Source: a virus
DNA: 42,846 bases
Virus record (IMG/VR): IMGVR_UViG_3300031951_000379
Location: 1-42,846 of that record
Reading direction: 5' to 3' (one strand)
Positions 30,489 through 38,485 of the stretch are shown here, piece after piece. The stretch's first letter is position 1. Each line of letters begins with the position of its first letter. Under the pieces are notes generated by a model. The model ran no database searches. It was given only the letters and a program-made list of their open reading frames with translations, and was not told the DNA's origin. The position numbers and the translations under genes were made by a program.

Positions 30489-30739
30489 CTGACACCGGCC
30501 TTCTGCCTCATGGCGTTCAGCTTCGCCTTGATGATGTCCTGCGTCGGCGCGCCGCTGTCCTTCAAGAGCTCCGCGCTCGCTTCAGACGAGAAGCACACCG
30601 CCACGCCCCGGGCAAGGATGCCCGAGGAGATCGCCATTGACATGCGGAGGTTCTGCAACAGGCCCAACATTTCCTCCTGCGTCCCGCAAGCCGATGGAGG
30701 GAAACCGTAAGCGGCGGCGAACAGCGCCGCCGCCTTCAT
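30485..30739 (-). CDS. Tail assembly chaperone, frameshift-extension part
   Basis: 84 residues, overlapping the previous gene (ATGA). The sequence PPSACGTQEEMLGLLQNLRM, then SSEASAELLKDSGAPTQDII is helical. It is in the -1 frame relative to the upstream gene, directly behind the slippery GGGAAAA, so it is most likely made mainly as the C-terminal part of a 170-residue fusion, like lambda GT. Independent translation from its own ATG is also possible. Confidence 0.7.
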   Translation of the reverse strand: MKAAALFAAAYGFPPSACGTQEEMLGLLQNLRMSMAISSGILARGVAVCFSSEASAELLKDSGAPTQDIIKAKLNAMRQKAGVR

Positions 30740-30996
30740 CCTTTTCCCGCGTTCGTCATCGCCTTCGTCAGACGAACCGACATCGCGAAGATGAGGTGAT
30801 CGGTCAGCCCCTCGGTCGAATCAAGGGCTTCCTTCATCGCCTCGAGGATGACTTCCTTCGGAGGATCGTCGTCGCCCTTCGCCTTGTCCATGATGATCGA
30901 GGAGAACACGAGGGAATCGGCGCGGTATTCCTTGTCGCCGATCTTGAACACGACAACCCAAGGGTCGTCCAGCAGGTCGATCTTCTGAGCAGACAT
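30736..30996 (-). CDS. Tail assembly chaperone, short form
   Basis: 86 residues: a beta-rich start (PWVVVFKIGDKEYRADSLVF) and helices (PPKEVILEAMKEALDSTEGL). Size, position between major tail protein and tape measure, and the slippery heptamer three codons before its stop all fit a lambda G-like chaperone that coats the tape measure. AAAGGACCG precedes its start. Confidence 0.75.
   Translation of the reverse strand: MSAQKIDLLDDPWVVVFKIGDKEYRADSLVFSSIIMDKAKGDDDPPKEVILEAMKEALDSTEGLTDHLIFAMSVRLTKAMTNAGKG
30742..30748 (-). promoter_or_regulatory. Programmed -1 frameshift site GGGAAAA
   Basis: In the reading frame of the upstream gene the codons are GCG GGA AAA GGA TGA, so GGGAAAA is read as G GGA AAA, the X XXY YYZ pattern. 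A -1 slip continues as AGG ATG AAG GCG into the downstream gene without a stop. Lambda uses GGGAAAG at the same place. The stop codon is two codons further. No structural enhancer was checked. Confidence 0.8.
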
Positions 30997-31007
30997 TCAC
31001 GGTCCTT

Positions 31008-31544
31008 TCAAGTCGAGAGAGTCGTGGTGCAGATCGTGGTTCCGGATGCCGGAGCCACGGTCCCGAACGAAAGAGCGATGCGCTTGAGCGTGTTGCCGAG
31101 ATCCATGATCTCCGGGCCCGTGATGAGACGGACCAGCGGGAAGTCGTAGACCGTCTCGCCGGCGGTAGTCGGAAGGATCTTCAGCGCGATCGTGCGCGGA
31201 CTCGCGCCGTTCACGGTAGTTCCGCCGACCGTCGCGAAGATGCCCTCTTGGCCGATGGCATTGGTCGGAGTGCCGCCCTTGCGGACTCGGGAGATCAACT
31301 GCTGGAGTTGATCCTGATTCCACGAAACGAGGGTGAAGTCGATGATCGCCGAGGTTCCGCTCAACACGGTTTCGCCGATCATGTCGCCTTGATCGTTGCG
31401 GCTGAAAACGCGCTGATGGTCCGTGAACGTGATGCGGACAAGATCCTCGTTGTCGGAATAGCCGAGTTCGGTGGATGCCGTGGTGGTTCCCCACAGGATC
31501 TTGACCGGGCCTGCCACATGGAAGTCAGTAGACGCTGCTGGCAT
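31008..31544 (-). CDS. Major tail protein
   Basis: 178 residues from ATG 31544, preceded by GGAGGATGAC. The content is beta-rich (ASTDFHVAGPVKILWGTTTA, then LVRITFTDHQRVFSRNDQ, GETVLSGTSAIIDFTLVSW) as expected for a tail tube protein, and its position after the completion protein and before the chaperone pair is the standard one. No sheath gene is adjacent. The name is inferred from order and composition. Confidence 0.7.
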   Translation of the reverse strand: MPAASTDFHVAGPVKILWGTTTASTELGYSDNEDLVRITFTDHQRVFSRNDQGDMIGETVLSGTSAIIDFTLVSWNQDQLQQLISRVRKGGTPTNAIGQEGIFATVGGTTVNGASPRTIALKILPTTAGETVYDFPLVRLITGPEIMDLGNTLKRIALSFGTVAPASGTTICTTTLST

Positions 31545-31545
31545 G

Positions 31546-32085
31546 TCATCCTCCGATGCCCTTGACGGCATTCTCCGCGATTTCCCTGAGCCTGTCGCGC
31601 GTGACGCGATTCCACGGCCTACCCGGGACGTTCAGTTCCTTCTTCACCACGAAGTCTACACCCTCGGTCATGTCCCCGAAGGATCGGCTCCTTCGGATTT
31701 CCTTCGTCCTTCCGAGAAGAACATTGGTCGCCCTCCGGTCGGACGTGTGCTCGTTTCCATAGTCCGCCGCCGAGATCGTGATGTCATACCTTCGCCCCGT
31801 GGTTTCCGTGCCGGGGTGCATCACCACCTGCGTCACGTTGATCGAGCGGAGCAGGTTGCCCGTGTCAACGAGCGGCGGATCGGCGTTCGTTCGATCGGCC
31901 TTTTGCCAACGGCTTCCGGAACCCTTCCTGCCGGTGAACCGAAGGTCATCCCACACCCCGAGCGGAGCAAGCGGCTCGCCGTCGCCCTCGCTCTTGAGGA
32001 GATTGTCGCGAAGCGCCTTGAGCATCCCGTTCGCCACGGACTCGACGATCTGCACCTCACGGAACATGCTCCTGCGTCGGTTCAT
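31546..32085 (-). CDS. Virion morphogenesis protein, Mu gpG-like
   Basis: 179 residues. PPLVDTGNLLRSINV, then YDITISAADYGNEHTSDRRA and VKKELNVPGRPWNRVTRDRL are typical of the Mu gpG/HK97 gp10-like neck and tail completion family. It links head and tail. ATGA overlap with the DUF1320-like gene, one base before the tail protein. Confidence 0.75.
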   Translation of the reverse strand: MNRRRSMFREVQIVESVANGMLKALRDNLLKSEGDGEPLAPLGVWDDLRFTGRKGSGSRWQKADRTNADPPLVDTGNLLRSINVTQVVMHPGTETTGRRYDITISAADYGNEHTSDRRATNVLLGRTKEIRRSRSFGDMTEGVDFVVKKELNVPGRPWNRVTRDRLREIAENAVKGIGG

Positions 32086-32573
32086 GCCTCCGTGTACCTC
32101 CGGCGCGGGAAGAAGTCGCTGTCGGCGACCAACCCGAGCGCGCCACGCTGCTGCTGCGAGATGATGGAGAGCGACGGGCGGCTTGCGTCGATGCTCGAGC
32201 CGATCGGGAACACCCTGCGTCCGTCCCGCAGATCGACCAGCATGGCGTTCGCCTTGTCAACCCGGTCCTTGACCGAATCTCCGAACGGACCGCCTCTGCG
32301 GGCCACGAGGATGCCATAGGCAAGGTCGCAGACCGTGCCGATGAGAACCCAGTTCTCGCTCGACTGCATCTGGTCGAGATCCGCCTCGGTGTAGACGCCG
32401 CCGCGGAGCGCGAACGACTGGACCTCGTGCGACGCCCGGGTGAGCGCCGCGACGATGATCGCGTTCGTGCCATCGACGACCCCATCGGCCTCGGCGTCAA
32501 TTCCGAGTTCCGCAAGGAGCCGTTCGTCGATCGTCTTCGCAAACTGCGCGACCGTGGCGTATGGAATCGGCAT
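32082..32573 (-). CDS. Head-tail connector, DUF1320-like (Mu gp36 type)
   Basis: 163 residues. The start PIPYATVAQFAKTIDERLLA and the later SSENWVLIGTVCDLAYGILV match the helical adaptor family of Mu gp36. It would bind the portal ring. A strong hairpin with a T-run separates it from the capsid gene upstream. Confidence 0.75.
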   Translation of the reverse strand: MPIPYATVAQFAKTIDERLLAELGIDAEADGVVDGTNAIIVAALTRASHEVQSFALRGGVYTEADLDQMQSSENWVLIGTVCDLAYGILVARRGGPFGDSVKDRVDKANAMLVDLRDGRRVFPIGSSIDASRPSLSIISQQQRGALGLVADSDFFPRRRYTEA

Positions 32574-32584
32574 TGCCGCCTCCG

Positions 32585-32621
32585 AAAAGGGGGTGACGGG
32601 TCCAAAGCCCCGCCACCCCCC
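32585..32621 (-). terminator. Intrinsic terminator or attenuator after the capsid gene
   Basis: GGGGGTG (32589-32595) pairs with CACCCCC (32614-32620); after one mismatch CGGG (32597-32600) pairs with CCCG (32609-32612) around an eight-base loop. On the minus strand a run of four T residues follows (32588-32585). It lies between the major capsid gene and the next gene, so it probably lowers transcription of the downstream genes relative to capsid. Confidence 0.75.
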
Positions 32622-32639
32622 GCTTGAAAGGGAGTCCGA

Positions 32640-33686
32640 TCACCCGCCGATGTTCGCGACGTAGATGCCGGCGAGAGGAGCCGTGAGCTCCATCACGCTG
32701 TTGTCCACGATCGAGCCGACGGTGCGGCGGTTGCGCGGATCGTCGAACGTCTCAACCGTCATGTCCTCGTACACGAAGTTGGTGACGGTCGCGAAGTTCG
32801 CGCCGCCCTCAACCCCGGTGAGCCCCTGCGGACGCGACAGGAACAGCACGGCGTCGGTTCCGAGGATGTAGTCCGCGGAACGCGTCGCGCCCTTCTGGCT
32901 CGTGACGCGAACGGCGTCCTCGATCACGATGTCGCCGATGCCGAACAGCTGCGGCGCAAGGCCGTAGCGCGAGAACTGGCCGGAACCCTGCATCAGATTC
33001 ACGCCCTGCGTGAACTTGATGAGCTCGCGAAGCTCGAGGGTCTGAGACAGCTTGAACGCCGTCTTCGGAGACATCACCGCAACGATGTCCGACATCTGGA
33101 CCGCGCCGCCGGTGTTGACCATCAGCTTCTCGGTGGCGGTCTGGAAGAGGCGCTGGACGTAGGTGTTGTTCGCGCTCGGCGACGTATACACGCCGCTCGC
33201 AGCGGTGTCTCCGCTGAGAGCCTGATACGTCGCGAAGTAGTTGACGCTCGCCGTCCAGTTCGCCGCGGTCGTGAGCATCGAAAGCGCGCGGAACGTCCGC
33301 AGCGTCATCAGCTGCGTCGCTCGGCTACGGGCGTGCTGCGCCACGATGTCCCACGATGCGACCTTCGCCGTCTCGTAGGGGATGTGGAACCCCTTCTCGT
33401 AGCGACGGGTCGTGAACTGCGAGAAGTCGAAGTCGTTGTTCACGCCGGTCGGGCGGTCCTCGCCGTAGGCCCAGCGGAAGTCCTTCTCGTCGATCACGCG
33501 GACGGTTTCATCCGAGTTGATCTTGAGGTAGTAGCCACTGACGGTCGAGACGGGAACGAGCTTGGTGTAGCGGTTCAGCGCGAACGACTTGACGTTTCGC
33601 GTGAACTCGGTCTGGATGAGGCCGGTCGCCTCGCTGAAGGTGGGAACGAACGTCGAGAGTCCGCCACCGATGGTTGAGTCTGCCAT
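32640..33686 (-). CDS. Major capsid protein
   Basis: 348 residues, start behind AAAGGACACGCAC. Features: an N-terminal arm (SEATGLIQTEFTRNVKSFAL), then a fold with YYLKINSDETVRVIDEKDF, helices around MVNTGGAVQMSDIVAVMSPK, and the end VEGGANFATVTNFVYEDMTV then MELTAPLAGIYVANIGG. Its position between a decoration-like protein and the connector, its length, and the hairpin after it agree with an HK97-fold capsid. The family is not named with certainty. Confidence 0.8.
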   Translation of the reverse strand: MADSTIGGGLSTFVPTFSEATGLIQTEFTRNVKSFALNRYTKLVPVSTVSGYYLKINSDETVRVIDEKDFRWAYGEDRPTGVNNDFDFSQFTTRRYEKGFHIPYETAKVASWDIVAQHARSRATQLMTLRTFRALSMLTTAANWTASVNYFATYQALSGDTAASGVYTSPSANNTYVQRLFQTATEKLMVNTGGAVQMSDIVAVMSPKTAFKLSQTLELRELIKFTQGVNLMQGSGQFSRYGLAPQLFGIGDIVIEDAVRVTSQKGATRSADYILGTDAVLFLSRPQGLTGVEGGANFATVTNFVYEDMTVETFDDPRNRRTVGSIVDNSVMELTAPLAGIYVANIGG

Positions 33687-33714
33687 GTGCGTGTCCTTTT
33701 GTCAGGTGTGCGGA

Positions 33715-34125
33715 TCAGGTGATGCGCGGAGTCGAGAGGAGCTTGGCGCGGATGATGAGGTCTGCCGCAGAGCTCGGCTCGAGCGCGACGGCCCAGTTCA
33801 CGTCGCTTGCGGCGCCGCCGACGACGAACTTTCCGTTCGTGTCGATCTTGAGAAGCGAACCGCAGGAAATCGCGGTGGCCGAACCAGTCGTGACCTCGAC
33901 GATCGCGCCGCCCTGGAGGGTGATCGAATCGCCTGCCTCGGCGTGGTTGGAGCTGCTGAAGCTCTTGGTAGAGCCGTCGGAAACGCCGATCACGAAGTCG
34001 GTCGCGGCAGTGACCTGCGAACCGGAGTGACGGAGATAGCCCGCTCCGGACGATGCGCGGACCGCCCGGCGGGGCAGGATCGTGCCAGCCGCGGTCAGTG
34101 AGGGAACGTCAGAGAAAGAACCCAT
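33715..34125 (-). CDS. Head decoration-like protein
   Basis: 136 residues of Ala, Gly, Ser and Val rich beta structure (FVIGVSDGSTKSFSSSNHAE, then GDSITLQGGAIVEVTTGSAT). It matches the DUF2190-type or lambda gpD-like small head proteins that stabilise the shell and lies directly before the capsid gene. The ribosome site is weak. Confidence 0.7.
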   Translation of the reverse strand: MGSFSDVPSLTAAGTILPRRAVRASSGAGYLRHSGSQVTAATDFVIGVSDGSTKSFSSSNHAEAGDSITLQGGAIVEVTTGSATAISCGSLLKIDTNGKFVVGGAASDVNWAVALEPSSAADLIIRAKLLSTPRIT

Positions 34126-34146
34126 GTTTGATTCTCGCTTTCTTGG

Positions 34147-34758
34147 TCAGACGCCGCTCTTCGCGCGCGCCATGAGGGTCTTGAACTTCTCGGGATCGCC
34201 AGCCGCCTCGGCGACGAGCTTGGCAACGGTTTCCTTGTCGATGGCCTTCGGCTCCGGCTTGTTGCCGGAACGCGGGGCGATGCCGGCGCCGACGCGGACG
34301 CCGACCGGATCGCGGCGGAAGTTCTCCCGCCAAAACTTGACCTTGCGCTCGGGGTCCGGGCAGGATGCAAGTTCCTCGATCATCTCGTCGCGGCAGCAAT
34401 CGACCGCGAAGCCCTCGGAGGCCATCGCGTCGATCTCGCGGGAGAACCGCTCCTTCGCGAGCTGGGCCTCGAGCGCGGCGATCCGCTTCTCGAACTTCGC
34501 CTTCTCGCGGGTGAACTCGAGGCGAGCGCCGTCGCGGGCGTTCTTCGACTTCTTCGACTCGGACTTCTTCTTCTCGTCCTCGTCGCCTTCGTCGCCCTCG
34601 TCGTCATCCTCGTCCTCGTCCTTGTGCGAGCCGATGTCAACGTGGGTCTGGTTGTACATCTTGCGGTTCTCTTCCTTGAGCCGCGCGATCTCCGCGTCCT
34701 TCTCGGCGATGATCTTCGCCATCTCGTCCTTCTCGCCGGTCTTGGCTTCGTCCTGCAT
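34147..34758 (-). CDS. Possible nested scaffold from an internal start
   Basis: An in-frame ATG at 34758 (codon 199 of the protease gene) follows AAGGACAAGACC, a usable ribosome site, and opens exactly where the coiled-coil scaffold begins (MQDEAKTGEKDEMAKIIAEK). The product would be 203 residues without protease, as with Mu gpZ and lambda Nu3. The site is not proved by sequence alone. Confidence 0.4.
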   Translation of the reverse strand: MQDEAKTGEKDEMAKIIAEKDAEIARLKEENRKMYNQTHVDIGSHKDEDEDDDEGDEGDEDEKKKSESKKSKNARDGARLEFTREKAKFEKRIAALEAQLAKERFSREIDAMASEGFAVDCCRDEMIEELASCPDPERKVKFWRENFRRDPVGVRVGAGIAPRSGNKPEPKAIDKETVAKLVAEAAGDPEKFKTLMARAKSGV

Positions 34759-35352
34759 GGTCTTGTCCTTCTTCTTTGTGAGTGCGACGCCCGGAACGAA
34801 CACGTTGCCCGCTCCCGGTGCTGCCTCGAAGCACGTCTGGCACGAGAAGGAGAACTTCTCGCCAGTCTTGGTGAACCGCGTGTCGGGCAGCGGACGACGC
34901 GGCGTGTCGCGCCCCAGCAGGGCGATCTCGCTCATGTGGTCGTCCGACCAGATTTCGGCGCTGCGGCGCGGGAACCTGTTGCTCGCGACGTACTGCGCGA
35001 AGTCTTCCTTCGACATCTCCACGTCGCCGACGATGAACGGAACGCCGTTGCGCTCCTCCATCGCGATGTCGAGCACCGCGCCGACCGCTTCCTTCGGCTC
35101 GCTGTGGTCTTCCTGCGAGTGGAGGATCACGATGCGCGGATGCTGCTTCCGCGAGATGAACTGCTTCGTCCGATCGACGATGCGCGCCACCTTGCGACGG
35201 TCGAACTTGCGGATCTCCTCGTCCTTGCCGTCGTCGATAGTCGGATCGAATCCGGCGAACAGCTCGAGCCGCCGGATCACGACCTTATCGCCCTGCTCCG
35301 AGATGGAGTGTGAGGAGTCCACGACGCCATTCACGCCGATAAACACCACCAA
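34147..35352 (-). CDS. Prohead protease and scaffold (Mu gpI-like)
   Basis: 401 residues from a weak TTG/GTG start; the true start may be a little downstream. The N-terminal ~160 residues (VILHSQEDHSEPKEAVGAVL, then IVGDVEMSKEDFAQYVASNR, RRSAEIWSDDHMSEIALLGR) resemble the Mu gpI-type protease domain. The rest is scaffold-like: a coiled coil (EMAKIIAEKDAEIARLKEEN), an acidic run (DEDEDDDEGDEGDEDE), a second helix and a Lys-rich end. Such fusions process the prohead and template its assembly. An internal start may make scaffold alone. Confidence 0.72.
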   Translation of the reverse strand: MVVFIGVNGVVDSSHSISEQGDKVVIRRLELFAGFDPTIDDGKDEEIRKFDRRKVARIVDRTKQFISRKQHPRIVILHSQEDHSEPKEAVGAVLDIAMEERNGVPFIVGDVEMSKEDFAQYVASNRFPRRSAEIWSDDHMSEIALLGRDTPRRPLPDTRFTKTGEKFSFSCQTCFEAAPGAGNVFVPGVALTKKKDKTMQDEAKTGEKDEMAKIIAEKDAEIARLKEENRKMYNQTHVDIGSHKDEDEDDDEGDEGDEDEKKKSESKKSKNARDGARLEFTREKAKFEKRIAALEAQLAKERFSREIDAMASEGFAVDCCRDEMIEELASCPDPERKVKFWRENFRRDPVGVRVGAGIAPRSGNKPEPKAIDKETVAKLVAEAAGDPEKFKTLMARAKSGV

Positions 35353-35383
35353 GGCAAGCGGTTATGGCCTTGCGTGAGGATAA

Positions 35384-35405
35384 TTTCGGGCTTTATCAGC
35401 CGAAA
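35384..35405. other. Hairpin upstream of the protease gene
   Basis: TTTCGG and CCGAAA flank a short loop with further G-C pairs if one base bulges. It lies in the 77-base gap between the minor head and protease genes, just before the weak start. It may be an attenuator or translational control element; no T-run follows on the minus strand. Confidence 0.4.
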
Positions 35406-35429
35406 CTAACACACAGATGCAACTATCAT

Positions 35430-36308
35430 TCAACGGAAGATCGGATCGGGATACAGGCCGCGGTCGATATAGCCCTGCCGGTCGCCGTTCCATTGGCGTA
35501 CCGCCGCCCGATCGACAAGACCATCGGCTCCGATCAGCCCGAGCGATTCCGCGCGCTTCCACGACACGGGGCGAAGCACGGCACGGCAGTTGCGACCGCA
35601 TGGCGGCACGCACCCCTGTCGCACGATCTCGTCGATCGTGTTTATGTAGCCGTTCACCTGCCAATGGAAACCGCCGTCGGGGAAGTCTCCGTGCGGATTC
35701 CCTCGCGTGCGCCTGTCCATCATCTCCGAAATCTGCCACAGCGGATGATCCGTCTCACCCGTCGAAACGCGCTCGGAAACAGCGCCGTCCGCGATCCCGA
35801 GATTCAACGCGCGCCTCACCTCGTCGAGCGCGACGAGTTCCGATCGCATTGGGATCGTCCTCACGAGCGTCTTCGCGTCGGCGTCGTTCGCGACGATCTC
35901 GTGCGCGCGACGCGCCATCTCCATCGAAACGCCGCCGGCGCGCGCCTTCCGCGCCGTAGCCGAGGGAATGCCGCGGACCAATGGCCGGAACACGCCTTCA
36001 TCGTCCTCGTCGAAGAACAGCAGGAACAGCGTCGCGAGCATCGTGAACCCATAGCCCTCGGCGATCGCCTCGCGCCTGACCGAGCTCTCGACCATCGTGC
36101 GGTGCGAAAGCGCGCGCGCTCGCTCGAAGATCGGAGTCATGTCCGACATCATCGGAGGAGCGGACGCGCGGAACGCGGAGCGCCCGGACTGGAACGCTCC
36201 GACCATCGCGCCCTGGACCTCCGACTCCATGCGAATCCAGTCTCCGGTCCGATGCCCGAGCCTCCATGCACGGGACATCCGGCGCTCCGCCTCGCTCATC
36301 CGGAGCAT
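35430..36308 (-). CDS. Minor head protein, Mu gpF/SPP1 gp7-like
   Basis: 292 residues from ATG 36308 (TGATG overlap with portal). The C-terminal part HPLWQISEMMDRRTRGNPHG, HWQVNGYINTIDEIVRQGCV and PPCGRNCRAVLRPVSW is the recognisable head morphogenesis block, with three cysteines near the 'PPCGxxCRA' motif. The N-terminal half is helical. It binds inside the shell, and is often ejected or helps portal attachment. Upstream residues in the open frame belong to the portal gene's shadow. Confidence 0.8.
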   Translation of the reverse strand: MLRMSEAERRMSRAWRLGHRTGDWIRMESEVQGAMVGAFQSGRSAFRASAPPMMSDMTPIFERARALSHRTMVESSVRREAIAEGYGFTMLATLFLLFFDEDDEGVFRPLVRGIPSATARKARAGGVSMEMARRAHEIVANDADAKTLVRTIPMRSELVALDEVRRALNLGIADGAVSERVSTGETDHPLWQISEMMDRRTRGNPHGDFPDGGFHWQVNGYINTIDEIVRQGCVPPCGRNCRAVLRPVSWKRAESLGLIGADGLVDRAAVRQWNGDRQGYIDRGLYPDPIFR

Positions 36309-38473
36309 CAATCGCCCTCCTTCTCGACGATGCCGCGCGCCCAAGACCATCCCTCGTCGCCGCCCCAGCCGTTCCACGCCTGCCAGCCCTTGCCCTGCTC
36401 GTCCCAAGTCTCGCCCTTCTTGTCCACCTCGTGCCGCTCGAAGAACGACACCATGCGCCGGATCGTCTCGATGGAAACCGACTTGCGATTCGCAAGGTCA
36501 CGCGCGCGCGCGATGCCCACCTGCGTCATCCCGCGCTCCGACTCCGGCTTCGTCTCGCGCACGTCGAGCGCGCGACGCGCGTTCGCGGCGACGGACTCCG
36601 GCGGCACGAATCCATCGCCGCCCTTCTCCATGAGCCCCTTCATCCTGCGCTTCACGACCTGCGAAGCCTGCTCCTCGCTCATGCCGCCGCGCACCAGCTC
36701 TTCCACCATTTCCCGATGGGCCTTCGAGTCGCGGGCATGCTGCGGACTGCTCCGCTCATGCACGCCCTTCTGAACCATGTCGTAGGCGATGGCCCACGCC
36801 TGATCGTCGTCGTAGCCCTCCTCGAGAAGAACACGATGCTTGCGGATCACCTCCTCGCCGATCTCGCGGGAGTTGCGCGACTTCTTGCGCGGGCTCTTGC
36901 GGGTCGCCGGATAGTCGTGCGGACCGGAGGCGCACTTGTTCGAGTCGGTGAACCCGCCGAACCCATTCCCGCAGTTCCCGGTTGACTTTCGCCCCTTGCG
37001 CCGCCGGCGTCGAGCCTCGCGCCGCAACTCCTTCTCGCTCATGCCGCCGAAAACCTGCCTCGCGTTCAGCATCGGACCGTCTGCCTCTTCGTCTTCCACG
37101 CCGCCGTTCTCGCCGATCTCCGGCATCACGTCGCGGACCTTGCCCGTCAGCACAGGCTCGTCCACGTCTGGGATCGCGAGCCCGAGCATCTTGCGAGTCT
37201 CGGCCTCGCTCACCGTGCCGCCAAGCTCGTTCACGAAGATGCGGATGGCCTCTAGGCGCTTCTCGCTCTCCGGACTCTCCACCGAGAACTCGAACCGCGG
37301 GTAGAACTCCTGCGGACCGTAGTTCATGTCCACGATCTCGCGCACGAGGTTTTCCGTGATCGTCTCGCCGAGCCCGTCCGCGACGAACCGCATCTGCCGC
37401 GTGAACGTCTTCTGGTGCTGCGTCCCGATGTTCGACCCGATGCCGCTCGACACCGCTTCGCTCGTCGCGCTCTGGCCGACGATCAGCTCCTTGATGTTCT
37501 TCGCGAGCCATTCGGTCAGGTCGGCGAACACCTGCGCGCGCGCCGCGCCCGGTTCCTTGATCTCGATTTCGTAGTCCTTCTGGCCGGGAGTCGCGCGCGG
37601 AACCACCGCGCTCACGTCGCCCACGAGGTTCCGGAGGATGTCCTCCATCTCCTTCTTGCCTTCCTTGTTCGCCATCGGGTAGTAGCCGACGCGGATGCCC
37701 TGCGCGTACCGCTCCGCGTACGTCGCCCAGTTCTGAAGCACCGCCTGCTTCAAGTTCCAGTACCACCACACCACGTCGCGCACGCCCCTGCCGAGGTACG
37801 CGTACGCCGTCTCGTAGGGATCGTCGAAGTCCGGACCCTGCACCATGTACCGATGCCACACCACCGCGCGGCGCTCCACGTCCGTCAGCCTGTGCACGCG
37901 AGAGTCGAAGCCCTGCACCGTCTCGCCGCCCGTGCCGTCCATGTCCGCGTAGTACCTCGGGCCGACGCGGATCGCCGGCGCGCCCTCGAGATCGACCGTC
38001 AGCGTGTCCGGATGGAACGGAATCCAATCCTTGACCTCGATGATCCCGTTCGGACGGCGGTGATAGATGATGTTCGCCGCGCTCGACCCGTACCACACCG
38101 CCTCGAGAAGATGACGGCTCAAATCCGCGAGCCGCGGAATTCGCTTGATGATCTCGGCGGTCCTCTCGGCGATCTCCTCCTGCATCGGGTCGCGCGAGTC
38201 GAACGGCTTCACCTGCCACTCGAGCCCCGCGATCGACACCTGCAACTGCTGGAGCGGAGCCATGCAGTCCGGATCGTTCCGCATCTGCTTCATCAACTGG
38301 CGGTCCTTGCGGTACGCCAGCGACGGGTTCCTCAGCATCTTCGCGACGCTCGCGAAGAACGTCCGCTGCATCTCGATCGGCAGCGCCACCGGCTGATCCA
38401 TTCCCGCAGGAACGACGCCCTTCGGCGAAGCGGCCTCCGACTCGTCACGGTCCTTGTTCAGCAACTCGTCCAT
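36308..38473 (-). CDS. Portal protein (DUF935/Mu gp29-like) with long C-terminal extension
   Basis: 721 residues. The first ~430 are portal-like: MRNDPDCMAPLQQLQVSIAG, EWQVKPFDSRDP, GSSAANIIYHRRPNGIIEVK, NWATYAERYAQGIRVGYYPM, IKELIVGQSATSEAVSSGIG and LVREIVDMNYGPQEFYPRFE. The extension has a Cys module (NCGNGFGGFTDSNKCASG), coiled coils with repeated 'GGMSE' starts, and an end (IETIRRMVSFFERHEVDKKG, then GWGGDEGWSWARGIV) known as a separate module in other phage head proteins. The portal forms the DNA entry ring; the extension may add head-internal functions. Confidence 0.85.
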   Translation of the reverse strand: MDELLNKDRDESEAASPKGVVPAGMDQPVALPIEMQRTFFASVAKMLRNPSLAYRKDRQLMKQMRNDPDCMAPLQQLQVSIAGLEWQVKPFDSRDPMQEEIAERTAEIIKRIPRLADLSRHLLEAVWYGSSAANIIYHRRPNGIIEVKDWIPFHPDTLTVDLEGAPAIRVGPRYYADMDGTGGETVQGFDSRVHRLTDVERRAVVWHRYMVQGPDFDDPYETAYAYLGRGVRDVVWWYWNLKQAVLQNWATYAERYAQGIRVGYYPMANKEGKKEMEDILRNLVGDVSAVVPRATPGQKDYEIEIKEPGAARAQVFADLTEWLAKNIKELIVGQSATSEAVSSGIGSNIGTQHQKTFTRQMRFVADGLGETITENLVREIVDMNYGPQEFYPRFEFSVESPESEKRLEAIRIFVNELGGTVSEAETRKMLGLAIPDVDEPVLTGKVRDVMPEIGENGGVEDEEADGPMLNARQVFGGMSEKELRREARRRRRKGRKSTGNCGNGFGGFTDSNKCASGPHDYPATRKSPRKKSRNSREIGEEVIRKHRVLLEEGYDDDQAWAIAYDMVQKGVHERSSPQHARDSKAHREMVEELVRGGMSEEQASQVVKRRMKGLMEKGGDGFVPPESVAANARRALDVRETKPESERGMTQVGIARARDLANRKSVSIETIRRMVSFFERHEVDKKGETWDEQGKGWQAWNGWGGDEGWSWARGIVEKEGD

Positions 38474-38485
38474 CGCATACCTCCA

